From Pezicula radicicola (taxonomy: Eukaryota; Ascomycota; Leotiomycetes; Helotiales; Dermateaceae), in contig PDUO01000006.1 in NCBI GenBank assembly GCA_003008705.1, positions 133,295-197,294 of the forward strand: a stretch of DNA of 64,000 bases, in the 5' to 3' direction. The position numbers and the translations under genes were made by a program. Every line of letters begins with the position of its first letter. The first letter of the stretch is position 1. This document shows, in pieces, positions 12,839 to 24,007 of this stretch. The notes under the pieces are model-generated. The model saw nothing but the letters and a program-made list of their open reading frames with translations, made no database searches and was not told the origin of the DNA.

Positions 12839-13441
12839 GGGGGCTCTCAGTGCCCCTTTCAGCTATTTCTACTTCTTGACAGGAAGACGGTGAAAAGAGG
12901 ACGAATTGATTCACCGCATTACCACTACGATAGTCATGATACCAAACCTGTCTTTGTCCGTGGATTCTTCCATTCATCCACTGCATTTTTGCTTCGGATC
13001 TTCGTTTAATGGGTTGTGAAATCACCAATGGGAATCGGAATAGGCACTTTAAGTAGATATTATTTCTCGCGCAAAGCTTCTTCTTCTGGGCCGTTTAGCC
13101 TCCAAGGGAGAGAAAGAAGCGCGCAGTACATAGCAACTTCTACAGACCCAAGGTAGAATTTCAAGAATGCTCTATTCAGTGTACCGGTTTCAACATGTGT
13201 GTGTTCATGTGGCGCAGCACAGGATGCAAGTCGTTAAGGGTGGGGGAGGAGCTACTTTCGTCCAATTATGTTGCAACTTGCAACGCATTATTGATGTCGC
13301 CTTTCTTAGGGCGCGGACTTCGGGATATTTTGTATTCGTACCTGCATTTAGGGTGATACGTTATAAAGACAGGGCAGGCAGGTACGCACCAGGCTTACCA
13401 GTTACCGCGTCTTGTCAAAAGTTAATCAGTGTTACTCTATC
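12839..13441. other. Intergenic region, no gene seen
   Basis: About 600 bp between Ste23 and the dienelactone hydrolase gene in the same orientation. It must hold the terminator of the former and the promoter of the latter. No coding exon or repeat is recognised. Confidence 0.45.
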
Positions 13442-14504
13442 ATGGGTTCGGCGGATAATACGACTAGTAAGCCTTGTTGTCCAAGTACTACTCCACCAGC
13501 TGTTACAGTTGATAGAGTTGAAGATTATGAGTTGAAAGGAAGTTGGGGGATTATCGATGGCATAAAAACTTGTATGTCGGTACCTTTCATCCCTTCCTCA
13601 ATTCTCCTCCCTCTCACTTGGCACCATGCTATGTCTCTCTCGCTTAACGAATGGAAGACGGGACATACACTGATCAAACGATATCTTATATACACAGATG
13701 TAACAGGTCCTGCAGATGCTAAGAAAGGAATTCTGGTTATCTATGATATCTTTGGATTTTTCCCGCAGACACTTAGGGGTGCTGATTTGATTGCATTTGG
13801 TGTTGGTGGGATCGAGGAGGGGTATAGGGTTTTTATGCCAGATTTCTTCGAGGGGGAACCTGCGGATATTGCTTGGTATCCACCTGAGACGGAGGATCAA
13901 GGCAAGAAGTTGATGCAGTGGTTCTCGACCAGGAGCCCGGAAGTTGTCGGGGTAAAGAGGATTCCAGCTTGGTTGAAGGCACCTGAGTTGGAGGGAATTG
14001 AAGAGTGGGGCATTGTTGGTGTTAGTATTATCATTCTCCTTTCCTTTCCTTACCTTCCCTTCTCTTTTCAACTTCTCTTTTCAACTTCTATTTCCAAATC
14101 TAAATCGAGGTGTTTAAATGCTAATTGCTAAAAACCAAAAGTATTGCTGGGGTGGCAAAGTTGTCTCTCTCATTTGCTCCGAAGCCGTCGAAACCAAATC
14201 GACCGGAATGCAAGCCATGAGAATCAAGTTCAAGGTCGCTGTCCAATGTCACCCGGGACTTATCGATTCTTCGGATGCGCTCGAAATTACTACGCCGATG
14301 TTGGTACTTGCCAGTATGGAGGAGCCCGTTCAAGATGTCACTGTTTATGGGGAGAATTTGAGGGGCGAGAAGAGAGTTGAGTGGTTTAAGAATATGGTTC
14401 ATGGGTGGATGAGTGCGAGGGGTGACCTCGGGGATGTGGTTGTTAAAGGAGAGTATGAGAGGGGGTATGGGATTGTTGGGGAGTGGTTGGGCAAATTTTT
14501 GTAG
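13442..14504 (+). CDS. Dienelactone hydrolase family protein
   Basis: Three exons (13442-13571, 13698-14020, 14142-14504) encode 271 residues of the dienelactone hydrolase alpha/beta-hydrolase family, cytosolic esterase-like enzymes whose bacterial members open the lactone ring of dienelactones in aromatic degradation. GILVIYDIFGFFPQT corresponds to the early strand and oxyanion region. The nucleophile is Cys153 in GYCWGG, built across the second intron. His238 in NMVHGW is the likely catalytic histidine, and an Asp around residue 216 (EEPVQD) may complete the triad. Introns start GTATGT and GTTAGT and join in phase. The N-terminal CC pair and Pro/Thr stretch are common in fungal members. The physiological substrate cannot be read from the sequence. 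Confidence 0.9.
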
Positions 14505-16474
14505 GTTTGTGTTGGTGGGGGAAGGCGATGGGGAGGATATGGATTGGAGTGATGTTGACCCCGTATTTCTTAAAGCTTTTTGAGAAAAATAAATCTGATA
14601 CTTGGGTTGCATAGAAGTGTACTAGTTGTGCTGCATAATTATGAATTTGGCACAAGAGTAGTGCCTGCCTCAGCAATGCTGTGGAGAGCTGGGAGTCTAG
14701 AGTAGAATATGAAATCATCGGGTGCTTTGTTGCTCGTCGTCTCGAAAGTAATTCGCAAATACCTTAAGCCATCATGAACCCTATGTTTCTGTTGAGTACT
14801 GAGGTGGGATGGTAGCATTCTTCGTGGCCAAAAACATAAAAGATTTGTGAGAATTGCGATTTGCAACAGAATCTCAAGCTTGGAGAGCCGGACTTAATAC
14901 ATAAGTTTAACTTTAGTACCTTGTTGCAGATCTGCACTACCTTCACAACTTCCTAAAAGAGATACAGAAATTTGCTAGTTACAAAATTGTAGCTGCTCTT
15001 TTGGTTTGTGGCATATCAGCCGTAGGCTAACAAGTGCCTAGCAATTTATAAGGATATATAGAAAGTCAGATGTGCAACAAACCATTTTTCAACTACAACC
15101 ATCACATGTTAGGAGAACTAAGGTGGAAATTAGCTCAAATTCAAAACCCAGGGCTTGCTGATTTTGGCATTTTCATATTTCATTTGTGCATATGATGACG
15201 CCCTTTTTCGATACAAGTGACAGTTGCAGAGAAACTTTCCTCACCTGGATATTTTGATACAGGTTGTAATGCTGAAGGCTCCAGTAATAGAGGTTCATAA
15301 GGTAGATTTATTTGAACCACTCCAAAATTTGGCCAATCGCAAACCCATGCAGTTGCTATGAGATTGTCTACTGATATTTCTAGGTTGGCCTCTCCGCGCT
15401 AAGGCCTCTTCTCTCAGTCTAAGTAGGCATACAAGACCACTTGACATTTGGTACCTTACATTCATTACCATAGTTGATAGGTACAGTAGCTTGTCTCTTG
15501 ACAACTAGAGACAAGCTAAAATGAGAACAAAAATCCTTGCGATATGTCTATCATATAGCGTACCACGTCCCCAGTCTCCAGGAAGTGACAAGGAGAAGCT
15601 TGAAGGTACGACAACCAAGACAAACACCCAACCTACTAGAACTTTTTTTGTATCCTGTTGCACTCGAATAAAACTGTAGAAATCAAAAATTAATTGTTGA
15701 AAGAATCATAAGGCGAAACGAATAATTTTCTGCGTCAACCCTAAAAATATTTCGTGTTCTCTGCAGTATCCAATCAACAGTATCCGACATGACCATAGCC
15801 AGACAGGGCAACTCAATATTATACCTAGGCTTGGCAAGATACATGTTTCTCATCTATACCTACAAAAATTATAACATGTGTCTAGACATGCACCTGAAAG
15901 AATTCAGAGCAGACATTGATCATGCCCCTGGGGTTGAAGGTAGTGGTCAGCTGTTAGGTTTCACGTCGCGAGGCAGACATGATGAGACCATTGTACTGTA
16001 AGCACCAACGGGACACGGCGAAAGATCAACAATACAGTATCGTATCGCATCGCGACTTCACCGCTTCAACCCCATCATCATTATATCTGCAAACTTAGCG
16101 TTGCATACTCTCTGTATTCTGTAATTTTCTATTTCGCGTGCTCTTTCTTGGGTGGCAATAGTGGGCTTCGTCTTCTTCTTCTTCCGCACTCTCTTTTTCT
16201 GCAGAATTCTTCGCCGCTTCTTCGTCGATCAGGCTGCCGACTTTTACGAACGGGGGGCCCTCTTGCCCGGTCCACTGGTCCAACCACCAAATCCGTCCTG
16301 CTCAGTGTGAAATCCATTAAAACCCAATATTCGACTTCTGCATCCACTGAAAATCGCAGTACTGAAGCCCAATTCTCCCTCTCCCCCCCCTACCTGACCA
16401 CCCCGATGATTCACAGGCCTCTTCTCTTCCTTCCAACCTGATTCATCGCATGCAGACTGTTCCGCCCTACAGCC
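14505..16474. other. Intergenic region, possible distant Ubp12 first exon
   Basis: About 2 kb without a supported complete gene. A candidate first coding exon of the next gene lies at 15979-15997: two ATG codons followed by four codons and a GTAAGC donor. It is described with the Ubp12 entry. Otherwise I see no coding content, RNA gene or repeat. Confidence 0.4.
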
Positions 16475-19400
16475 TTGCAAACTTCTTTACCTCCAGGGCC
16501 AGCCTTCTTCTGGACCTTTCTATACCCACTCCCCAAGGCGAATACAGAGCTGCAAAGGCAGCTCACCGTCACGACGTCTTCTCAAAAGAAACGCAAGCTC
16601 TCTCAACAGGACGCCAAAAGCCAGGACTCTAATAGCAGTGCTGATATTCCACGACAATCTGTTGAGGGTCGCGAATCTCAATCCCCCACCGACGACATAC
16701 CGCGATTTGACTTCCCCACACCTACACCCTCCGACTCAGCTCTTCCTCCTCCCATACCAACCCATTTGCAGACTGCATCCTCGTCACTTCTGCCAAACGA
16801 GTACACTTCCTCGGCGGCCAGTTCGCCCAGCGCCCTCTACGCGGGTCTGTCGATTGAGGGTGGAGAGCAATCAGGCTCGGAATTTGGCACGGCATCATTT
16901 GCTGCGAGTGAACAAGATACGAGGAGCCAGTCTCCCATCCGCACATTCTCGCATAGGGCTATCATGGGAGGAGCTGCGGATGTGCCACAGAGGTCATCGT
17001 CGCCGCTGAAGAGACCTGCGTCAGATTTGGAGGTGGATGGGAAGGATGATGTCGATATGATCACCGTCCCTACGCCGGGCCAGGCAGAACCCACAAACAC
17101 ATCTAAATCTTCCCCTCTTGCCAATAGAGCACAATCGGTAGATATGTTGGGCGCAGATGAGGCAGACGTTAGTAATGACAATACCAAGTTGCGTCGAAAA
17201 TCACAAGGTAAACAGGCCAGCTCCGCTGTATTATATCAGTGCGCACTGACTATTGTACAGAAATTCCTCCAATTGATTATCAAATTCAGACAGTCACTAC
17301 GATAGTCGAAGCAAACGAGCAAGTTCCTCCTAAGGACGGAGATAAGCTGTACCTCGTCTCCCTTCGATGGCTTAACCGCGTCAAAGCTCGAGGTTCAACA
17401 GCAAAACAAAATAGCAAAGAAGAGCCCGAGGGTGAGATAGGACCGATCGACAATTCAGACATAATCCAACAGATTGGAAAGGATAGTGATGGGAAGGACT
17501 ATGTACAGCTCAAGCCTGGAATAGGTTCAGAGTCGTTCCTCGCCGTACCTGGGGACGCCTGGGAGCTCATCGTTTCTTGGTACGGCCTCATGCCAGGTTC
17601 CATACCCATTGTACGGACAGCCCACAACACCAATCCAGACAAGTGGGCCCTGCCAAACGTAATATACGAATGGCATCCACTAGTCCTTGTCGTTCATCGC
17701 CTATGGTCACATAATAATCCACTGGCGCTACCCGCGGACTTGAAGAGGCTGGATCCACCAGCTCCGATATTTGTCCTCAGCAGAACCACCAAATATCACG
17801 ACTTTCTGAAGTTAATAAAAACGAAGGCGGCCATTGACTTGACGAGGAAAGTCCGTGTTTGGAGGGTACCAAGGATACAACCTGCATCTGAGTCGGTTGC
17901 TCCAATCGGTAGTGCTGCAACTCCTCCCTCTTCGCGACCTGTGTCTCCAACTGCAGAAAATGTATCAGCTCCAACCGGCAAGGCTCCCCAAGATTCGTGG
18001 ACTAAGTTGCTGCTTGATGTTGAATCATTCACTAAGCTCGAATCCGGTGTTGAAAGAGAAAAGCTAGATCTTGTCGACAACACCAACAATAAAAACTATA
18101 ATGGAAACATGGACCTAGCTACAGCTGGTCTTGGAGAGGATCAAACGATTGTGCTTGACGAATATGTTTCTCAGGATATGTATGTCTGCAACTATATTCC
18201 GAAACAGGACAGATCGGCTTCGATCGTTGTAACCAAATCAGGCAAAAAGGCGACCAATCAAACCAATAGTGGCCGCAACAGTCCAGCTCCTATAGGTCCT
18301 GTGACACGGGGCAGAACCCAGAGGTCAGGAAAGACTGTCGGATGTGTCGGTCTCAGTAATCTTGGGAACACGTGCTACATGAATTCAGCTCTCCAGTGCG
18401 TGCGAAGTGTTGAAGAGTTAACGAAATACTTTCTATCGAAAACCTCAGAGGAAGAGCTAAACACAGATAATCCACTGGGGAACAATGGTGAAGTTGCAAC
18501 GGTATATGGACATCTTCTGCACGAAATGTATAAGGATCCAGTGCCTGGTTCTATCGCTCCTCGTTATTTTAAGAACACGATTGGTAAATACGCACCTTCA
18601 TTTTCGGGCTATGGCCAGCAAGACTCACAAGAATTTCTCGGATTTCTTCTCGATGGCCTACAAGAAGACTTGAGCCGTGTCAAGAAAAAACCATACATCG
18701 AAAAGCCGGACTCCACGGACGAGATGGTCAACAATGAAGAGCTTATTCGTGAGATGGCTGCGAAGGTCTGGGATATCACTAAGAAGCGAGACGATTCAGT
18801 GATTGCGGATTTATTTACCGGAATGTACAAGTCAACACTTGTCTGTCCTGAGTGCAATAAAGTCAGCATCACCTTCGATCCTTTCAATAATTTAACACTT
18901 CAACTGCCTATTGAAAACATCTGGCATCACGATATCGTGTACTTTCCTCTCAGTGACAGTCCCATCAGGATTAGCGTTGATTTGGACAAGAATGGAAGTA
19001 TCAAGGCTCTAAAGCAATTTGTTAGCGAGAGAGTTCACGTTCCTGTTGAGAGGCTGTTTTGCGCAGAGAACTGGAAGGAAAAGTTTTACAAGGTACATGA
19101 TGACATGAAATGTGCTTCAGAAGAAATCGGACAAAGCGACAACTGTAATATCTACGAACTCGAAGCGGTGCCCACGAATTGGCCAGCGCCCAAGAAACAA
19201 CCCAAAAAGGGAAAGACGAAGACGATATACAGCTCAAACCTCGATTCATCTGACGATGATGTGCCTAACTGGGATAGCCCATTAGCAGAGAGAATGGTAG
19301 TTCCGGTCTATCACCGTGCAATCAACAACGATCGTGGTCGGAACAATAGAACGAAGGCACATAAGTGGACCTTGGCCCCGCACGTTATTACACTAACTCC

Positions 19401-21894
19401 TCAAGAGGTATGCCTTCTTAAGAATTTCTTAGTTTTTAATTAATTTGGGTTCTAGGCACGAAGTGAGGATATGGTACGGAGGAAAATCTTGGAGAAAGTA
19501 GCCACGTTCACAACCTACTCCTTCGTCACCAACGATACAGATAGCTCTAGCCCCGAAAGCGCTTCAGAGAGCGTCGATCCAGACCTTGTTGTAACTACCG
19601 GTTCCGATGCAGATTCTGCGGGAGATGGCAAAGTGGTGGCGCACTCTATCGATGGCGAAGATGGCCTCGTTAATGTATCCATGAAAAACTCAGCAAACGT
19701 TCCTGACTCCTCAGACGCCAATGATATAAAGGCCGCTGCGCAAACACCGTGAGTCCGAGTAATACCTCAGCCGAATTGATTTCTGATGGATTTAGTAAAC
19801 CTGTCGAGCACAAATTTAATACCCGCCGACCTCCATACCTTGACCCTAAGGTTTTTCTTGAACCTGAGGTGCAGAACATGTTTGATCTGTCTTACTACAC
19901 TGGTGCAAACGAACTTGTTCCTTTAGGTTGGCAGAGTGTCCAAGAAGAGAAGACATATCCTCTTCTTTCGTCAAGAAATCCCCAACTACAGCAGCCTATT
20001 CACGAGGCAGATGATTTTGACATGACAAATGGTCGAGGCTCAGAGACGAGTGATGATGACACTCTCAGCAGCAACAATGCGATTTCCAACACACGCATGA
20101 CTGAGGAATCTGACGATTCCGAAGACGAACTTGCAAAGAACTTTAATAGAGTGAGTCATCATTTTCTCTTTCGTGTTTCGTGTCATCTTTATATATATAT
20201 AAGATTGTTGGGAAGTGTTTACGTTGCATTCTTAGCGCTTTCTGCCATACTTTCATTGTGCTGACTGAGCATAGCCTCTTCCTGACCGTCCAAAGGCCCC
20301 CAGGTCTGGCTTCAAAGTAGGTTTTGGCAACAAACGCCGTTCACATCTAAAAACTTACTCAAAAAAGGGCAACAAGCCACCACCTAAGCTACCCCATTCT
20401 GAGGCATTCGACCACGATGCTCCTGATGATGGCCCCCTCGTACGCCTTGGCGAAGGCATTATCGTTGATTGGAAACAGAACGCTTTTGAAACCATTTTCT
20501 GTGCTGATGATCCCCAAGATACTCTACGAGGGCAGAGCAAGCTTGAGGCCGTAAATATCCCCCTGTTGCCTGATAAGAATCTAGAAGTAAAGCGAAAGAC
20601 CCGTCTTGCGCGAAGAAAGAACGGCATCACCTTGGACGATTGTCTCGATGAATTCGGCAAAGAAGAGATACTCTCGGAGCAGGACACTTGGTACTGCCCA
20701 CGCTGCAAGGAACATCGAAGAGCAAGTAAGAAGTTCGAGCTTTGGAAAATACCCGACATCCTCGTCATGCATCTCAAGAGATTCAGTTCCAGCGGAATCC
20801 GCAGGGATAAACTTGATGTTCTCGTGGATTTCCCCATCGAGGGCCTAGACCTCAGCTCAAGAGTCATTGAACACGAAGACGGCAAAAGTGAGATTTATGA
20901 TCTCTTCGCTGTTGATGACCATTGGGGTGGCCTTGGTGGCGGTCATTACACTGCCTTTGCAAAAAACTTTAACGATGACCAGTGGTACGAATACAATGGT
21001 GAGTGGTGCATTTTATTACAATCAATCATTCTTGTTGTGCTAACAATCATAGATTCATCTGTATCAAAGGTAGCAGACCCCCAAAGGGTAGTCTCACCTA
21101 GTGCATATTTGCTCTTCTACCGGCGAAGATCAGACGTGCCACTAGGAGGGCCTCGACTGAAAGCGATAGTCGAAAGTTTTGATAGTCCTAATGATTCCTC
21201 CGATGACGAAACATCCGATTCGGGGGAAGGTCAGGGCCTCGTCGGAAACTCCTCCCTACATGGGTCGTCGAGAGCTTTGACAGGAGCAGGAGCAGTTCAC
21301 CCTCAGCAAAATCTTGGTTCAAGTGGAAAGGAGATGACGACAATAAATCCACAGGATCTTGATGAACTTCCTCCGTATGAGAACCAAGATTTGAATGACG
21401 GGATGCAGCTCCAAAACAGCATCGAAGAAGATGAGGGCATTTCTATGAATGACAATACTATTACAGCCTTCACAGCTAACTGGTCTGGTTGGTCAAACAT
21501 GCCTGGTCTCGGTACTGATAATCCAGAGAGGCCATCGGGAGCTGGTTCGGACATGGACGTGCAATCTGATGGAGAGTTCTCAAACCGAAGCGACATTGTG
21601 CAAGACAACTCCTCGTGCGGCTCTGCCGTTCGGGCTGGTCGTGTAATCGATTTTGAGGACACTCCCGCTGTTGACGACAACGGCGACACTTGGGTTGATG
21701 AAAGTCATGTCCCCGACATTGATGATGGCCGAGTGGACATGTACGACTTTCAACATACTCTACAGCTCAGTAAGCATTCCGTACCGCTACAGCAATTCAA
21801 CGTTCCTGCCGCAGGCCCAGAAATAGAGGAGGAAGTTGATGAGCCTGCAACGGATATCCATGTTGAGGAGGGTGAAGGGCTGAAAATAGAATAA
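16475..21894 (+). CDS. UBP12: Ubiquitin carboxyl-terminal hydrolase, Ubp12/USP15 type
   Basis: A long USP-family deubiquitinase in six visible exons: to 17207, 17261-19407, 19456-19748, 19796-20150, 20275-20998 and 21053-21894. All junctions keep phase. The N-terminal part is Ser/Pro-rich with a basic KKRK. Exon 2 begins with a DUSP-like domain (KLYLVSLRWLNRVKARG ... LPNVIYEWHPLVLVV). The catalytic Cys box is GLSNLGNTCYMNSALQCV (about 18.35 kb). Zinc-binding CPEC and CPRC pairs lie at about 18.84 and 20.69 kb, and the His box is GGGHYTAFAKN (about 20.94 kb). The C-terminal tail is long and acidic. The start is unresolved: 16475 is not an ATG and only marks where the frame is clearly coding. 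The first in-frame ATG is at 16964. A spliced first exon at 15979-15997 joining to an acceptor at 16496 would also fit in phase. Confidence 0.9.
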
Positions 21895-22810
21895 ATGATC
21901 GGTTTGGTTAGATGAGGTGAAGTGGAGTTAGGTGGCATGGATTTGATTTGACTTTAGCTTTGCTGGCTGACCAGCTCCCATCACTCAGTTGCTGAATGGG
22001 ATTACATGAGCAGAAAAGTCAAGTCATTGTGGAATTTATGGCTTACGATGGGTGGGGCGAACTGATGGGGTTATGATCAAAAAGATCAAGATATACGCAG
22101 ATGCACACACGGCTACATGAATAGATCATGATTGGCAGGGTGATAAATGTGTACTGTACAGTTACTATGCCGACATAACATACAATCAATAGAAACATGT
22201 CCTTTTTTCTCTAGAGGGTGGTTTTATGTTATGACGCTGATGGTTGGCAGATGACCATGACTAAAAGTTACAGGACATTCGTCACTATGCGAAACTCAGC
22301 AGCCCTGTTCAAGGGAGCTTTGTGGAGGCTCCAGAGAGCAAGTATCGCAACAAGTCAGCAAGCTGGCACCGTTCTACTCCTAAGTCCCTTCGCTGGCGGC
22401 ACATCGAGTTGATTCGCTGCTAGCAGAAGGTCAATCGGTATTGGCAGCAACCGCCTTTAATGTTAGCTGCTCTACAGCTAGGAACAGCTCTCTTAGCTAG
22501 CTCAGCTACTCGGACAGATTTAGAGAGTCTGGTGCCTGATTAGTAGTGCCCTTGATTGTATCTTATTAGACATTGATTATTTCAGGATAAGATTCATCAT
22601 GTTTATCATAGTAGCAAAGTTGTTGGTGCATCTCTAGGATGATATTTGGCAGTTGAAACACCCTACTTGAACCTGCCAGCAGCGAATCGGCTCGTTTCAG
22701 TGGTCGCAAAGAGCTGTAAGATAAGTACAGCGCCTTTATTGTTTGATATCGTTTCCTCGACCGATAACTAACTGCCTCGCAAAGCACTTCCTATATGCAT
22801 GCGTCTCTTC
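21895..22810. other. Intergenic region with a short inverted repeat
   Basis: No supported gene. A 22-bp inverted repeat with about three mismatches lies at 22405-22426 and 22673-22694, enclosing some 250 bp. Short open frames on both strands show no recognisable motif. Confidence 0.4.
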
Positions 22811-23170
22811 TTATTCTTTCTTTCTGTTCTTGATTCCTTCTCCCTTGTGTATCGCTTTCGTCAAGGCCTCTAGGGGGATCATGTCGTAGTCGAGATGGTG
22901 GCTGTATTCGATATCCGCTGAGACTATATTAGTTCTTGTAGCGAAGACTAAGATCGAAGGAGAGATATGGCATACCTTGGCCACGATTTCTTCGTGTTAT
23001 TACTACTGTAATGATTGCGAGGATTGTAAGATGTCAGGCCGAAGGCTAAAGCGATAATTTCGTTGTTTAAAACTGTTTGAATCTAAGTTTGATGTTGACT
23101 TTGTGAAGTGAGGAAAGGTAGCGTGTAATTCACGGTGCCTCGCTTTAAGAGGTTGAGGAATCTTACGCAT
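22811..23170 (-). pseudogene. Frameshifted tandem copy of a small membrane-peptide gene
   Basis: This copy has the same layout as the intact gene at 23659-24007: exon 1 is only ATGC (23170-23167) followed by GTAAGA, exon 2 is 23072-22976 and exon 3 is 22923-22811. Exon 2 encodes the same start and hydrophobic segment (NNEIIALAFGLTS...), and exon 3 keeps the best-conserved block, DIEYSHHLDYDM then IPLEALTKAIHKG. Exon 2 is 97 nt against 96 nt in the other copy. A single extra base just after LAFGLTS puts exon 3 out of frame and leads to a stop. Without it the product would be 70 residues. A base-calling error cannot be excluded from this sequence alone. Confidence 0.55.
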
Positions 23171-23658
23171 TTTGGTAGGTTATGAAAAGTCTGGCAATTT
23201 TTTTGTATGGTTGGCTACATGTAAAAAGCCTCGATAAAATGGACATAGAATTCAGAAGAATAGAAAGAAGCATTAGGAAGATAATGTTGATTAAAGGAAA
23301 TATAAGAAGGCTTTATGTTTTTTAGAGGCTTAGTTCTGAATTTTATATCTCGCTTAAATAATGTGCCAAGCTAAAACTGTACTACAACTACCACCCTCCT
23401 ATTGTTTCTCGGTTGCATTCCACCAGTTGCACTGTCTTGTAACATCTGGATTGAGGCTACTTCGAGCTTGGAGCTGTGTGGGGTTTGAATAGGAACAATT
23501 AGAGGTCGTTAAATTTTGCATTATCAATTGACACCTGGCGGACAATGTCTATGTTCTACATGAAAATTTAACACGAGTGTACCCCATATGCGATGAAGCA
23601 TTTCTAACAAAGTTGATTACCGAATTTTTTCTTCCTTAGCACTTCACCAAACGCTATC
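23171..23658. other. Spacer between the tandem small genes
   Basis: AT-rich spacer between the two copies, holding the 3' flank of the intact copy and the promoter of the frameshifted one. Nothing else is recognised. Confidence 0.4.
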
Positions 23659-24007
23659 TTATTCCTTCTTCAAGCTCTTCTTGTTCACCGCTTTTGTTAA
23701 GGCTTCCAAGAAAATCGTGTCATAGTCGTGGTGACATTCGACATCTACTATGACAGTCTTAGCTCTTGCTGTGAGTGCTCTAGGAGACTGATTATACATT
23801 GGCCACGGTTTTTTCGTGTCACTACTACAGTAATTACTGCCAGATTTGTAGATGTGAGGCCAAATGCTAGGCCAGTAATATCGTTGGTAGAGACTATTCG
23901 TTGCTGTGAGTCATGAAACTTTCTAGAAGTGAACATTATATCAGTTGATAAATGAAAGAGTCCGAGAAATAACCGCGCTAACTAAGGGAGTGCAGGAACA
24001 TACGCAT
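23659..24007 (-). CDS. Small putative single-pass membrane protein with 4-nt first exon (unrecognised family)
   Basis: I do not recognise the family. Three exons are inferred by comparison with a diverged tandem copy downstream: ATGC (24007-24004), 23893-23798 and 23747-23659, giving 62 residues. Introns start GTATGT and GTATAA and end in TAG. The product starts MLSTNDITGLAFGLTS, continues with a hydrophobic stretch containing LAVITVVV (residues about 9-27, one possible membrane span), then a basic TRKNRG and a C-terminal tail with HHDYDTI and LEALTKAVNKK. Support comes from conservation between copies: the micro-exon, both intron positions, the hydrophobic segment and the DxExxHHxDYDxIxLEALTKA pattern are shared although the DNA has diverged strongly. 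The second acceptor is ambiguous by three bases (23748 or 23745), which changes one residue. Confidence 0.55.

Noticed and set aside
22566..22787. Minus-strand open frame just downstream of the frameshifted small gene
   Set aside because: It has no similarity to the small-gene pair and no recognised domain; it may be chance.
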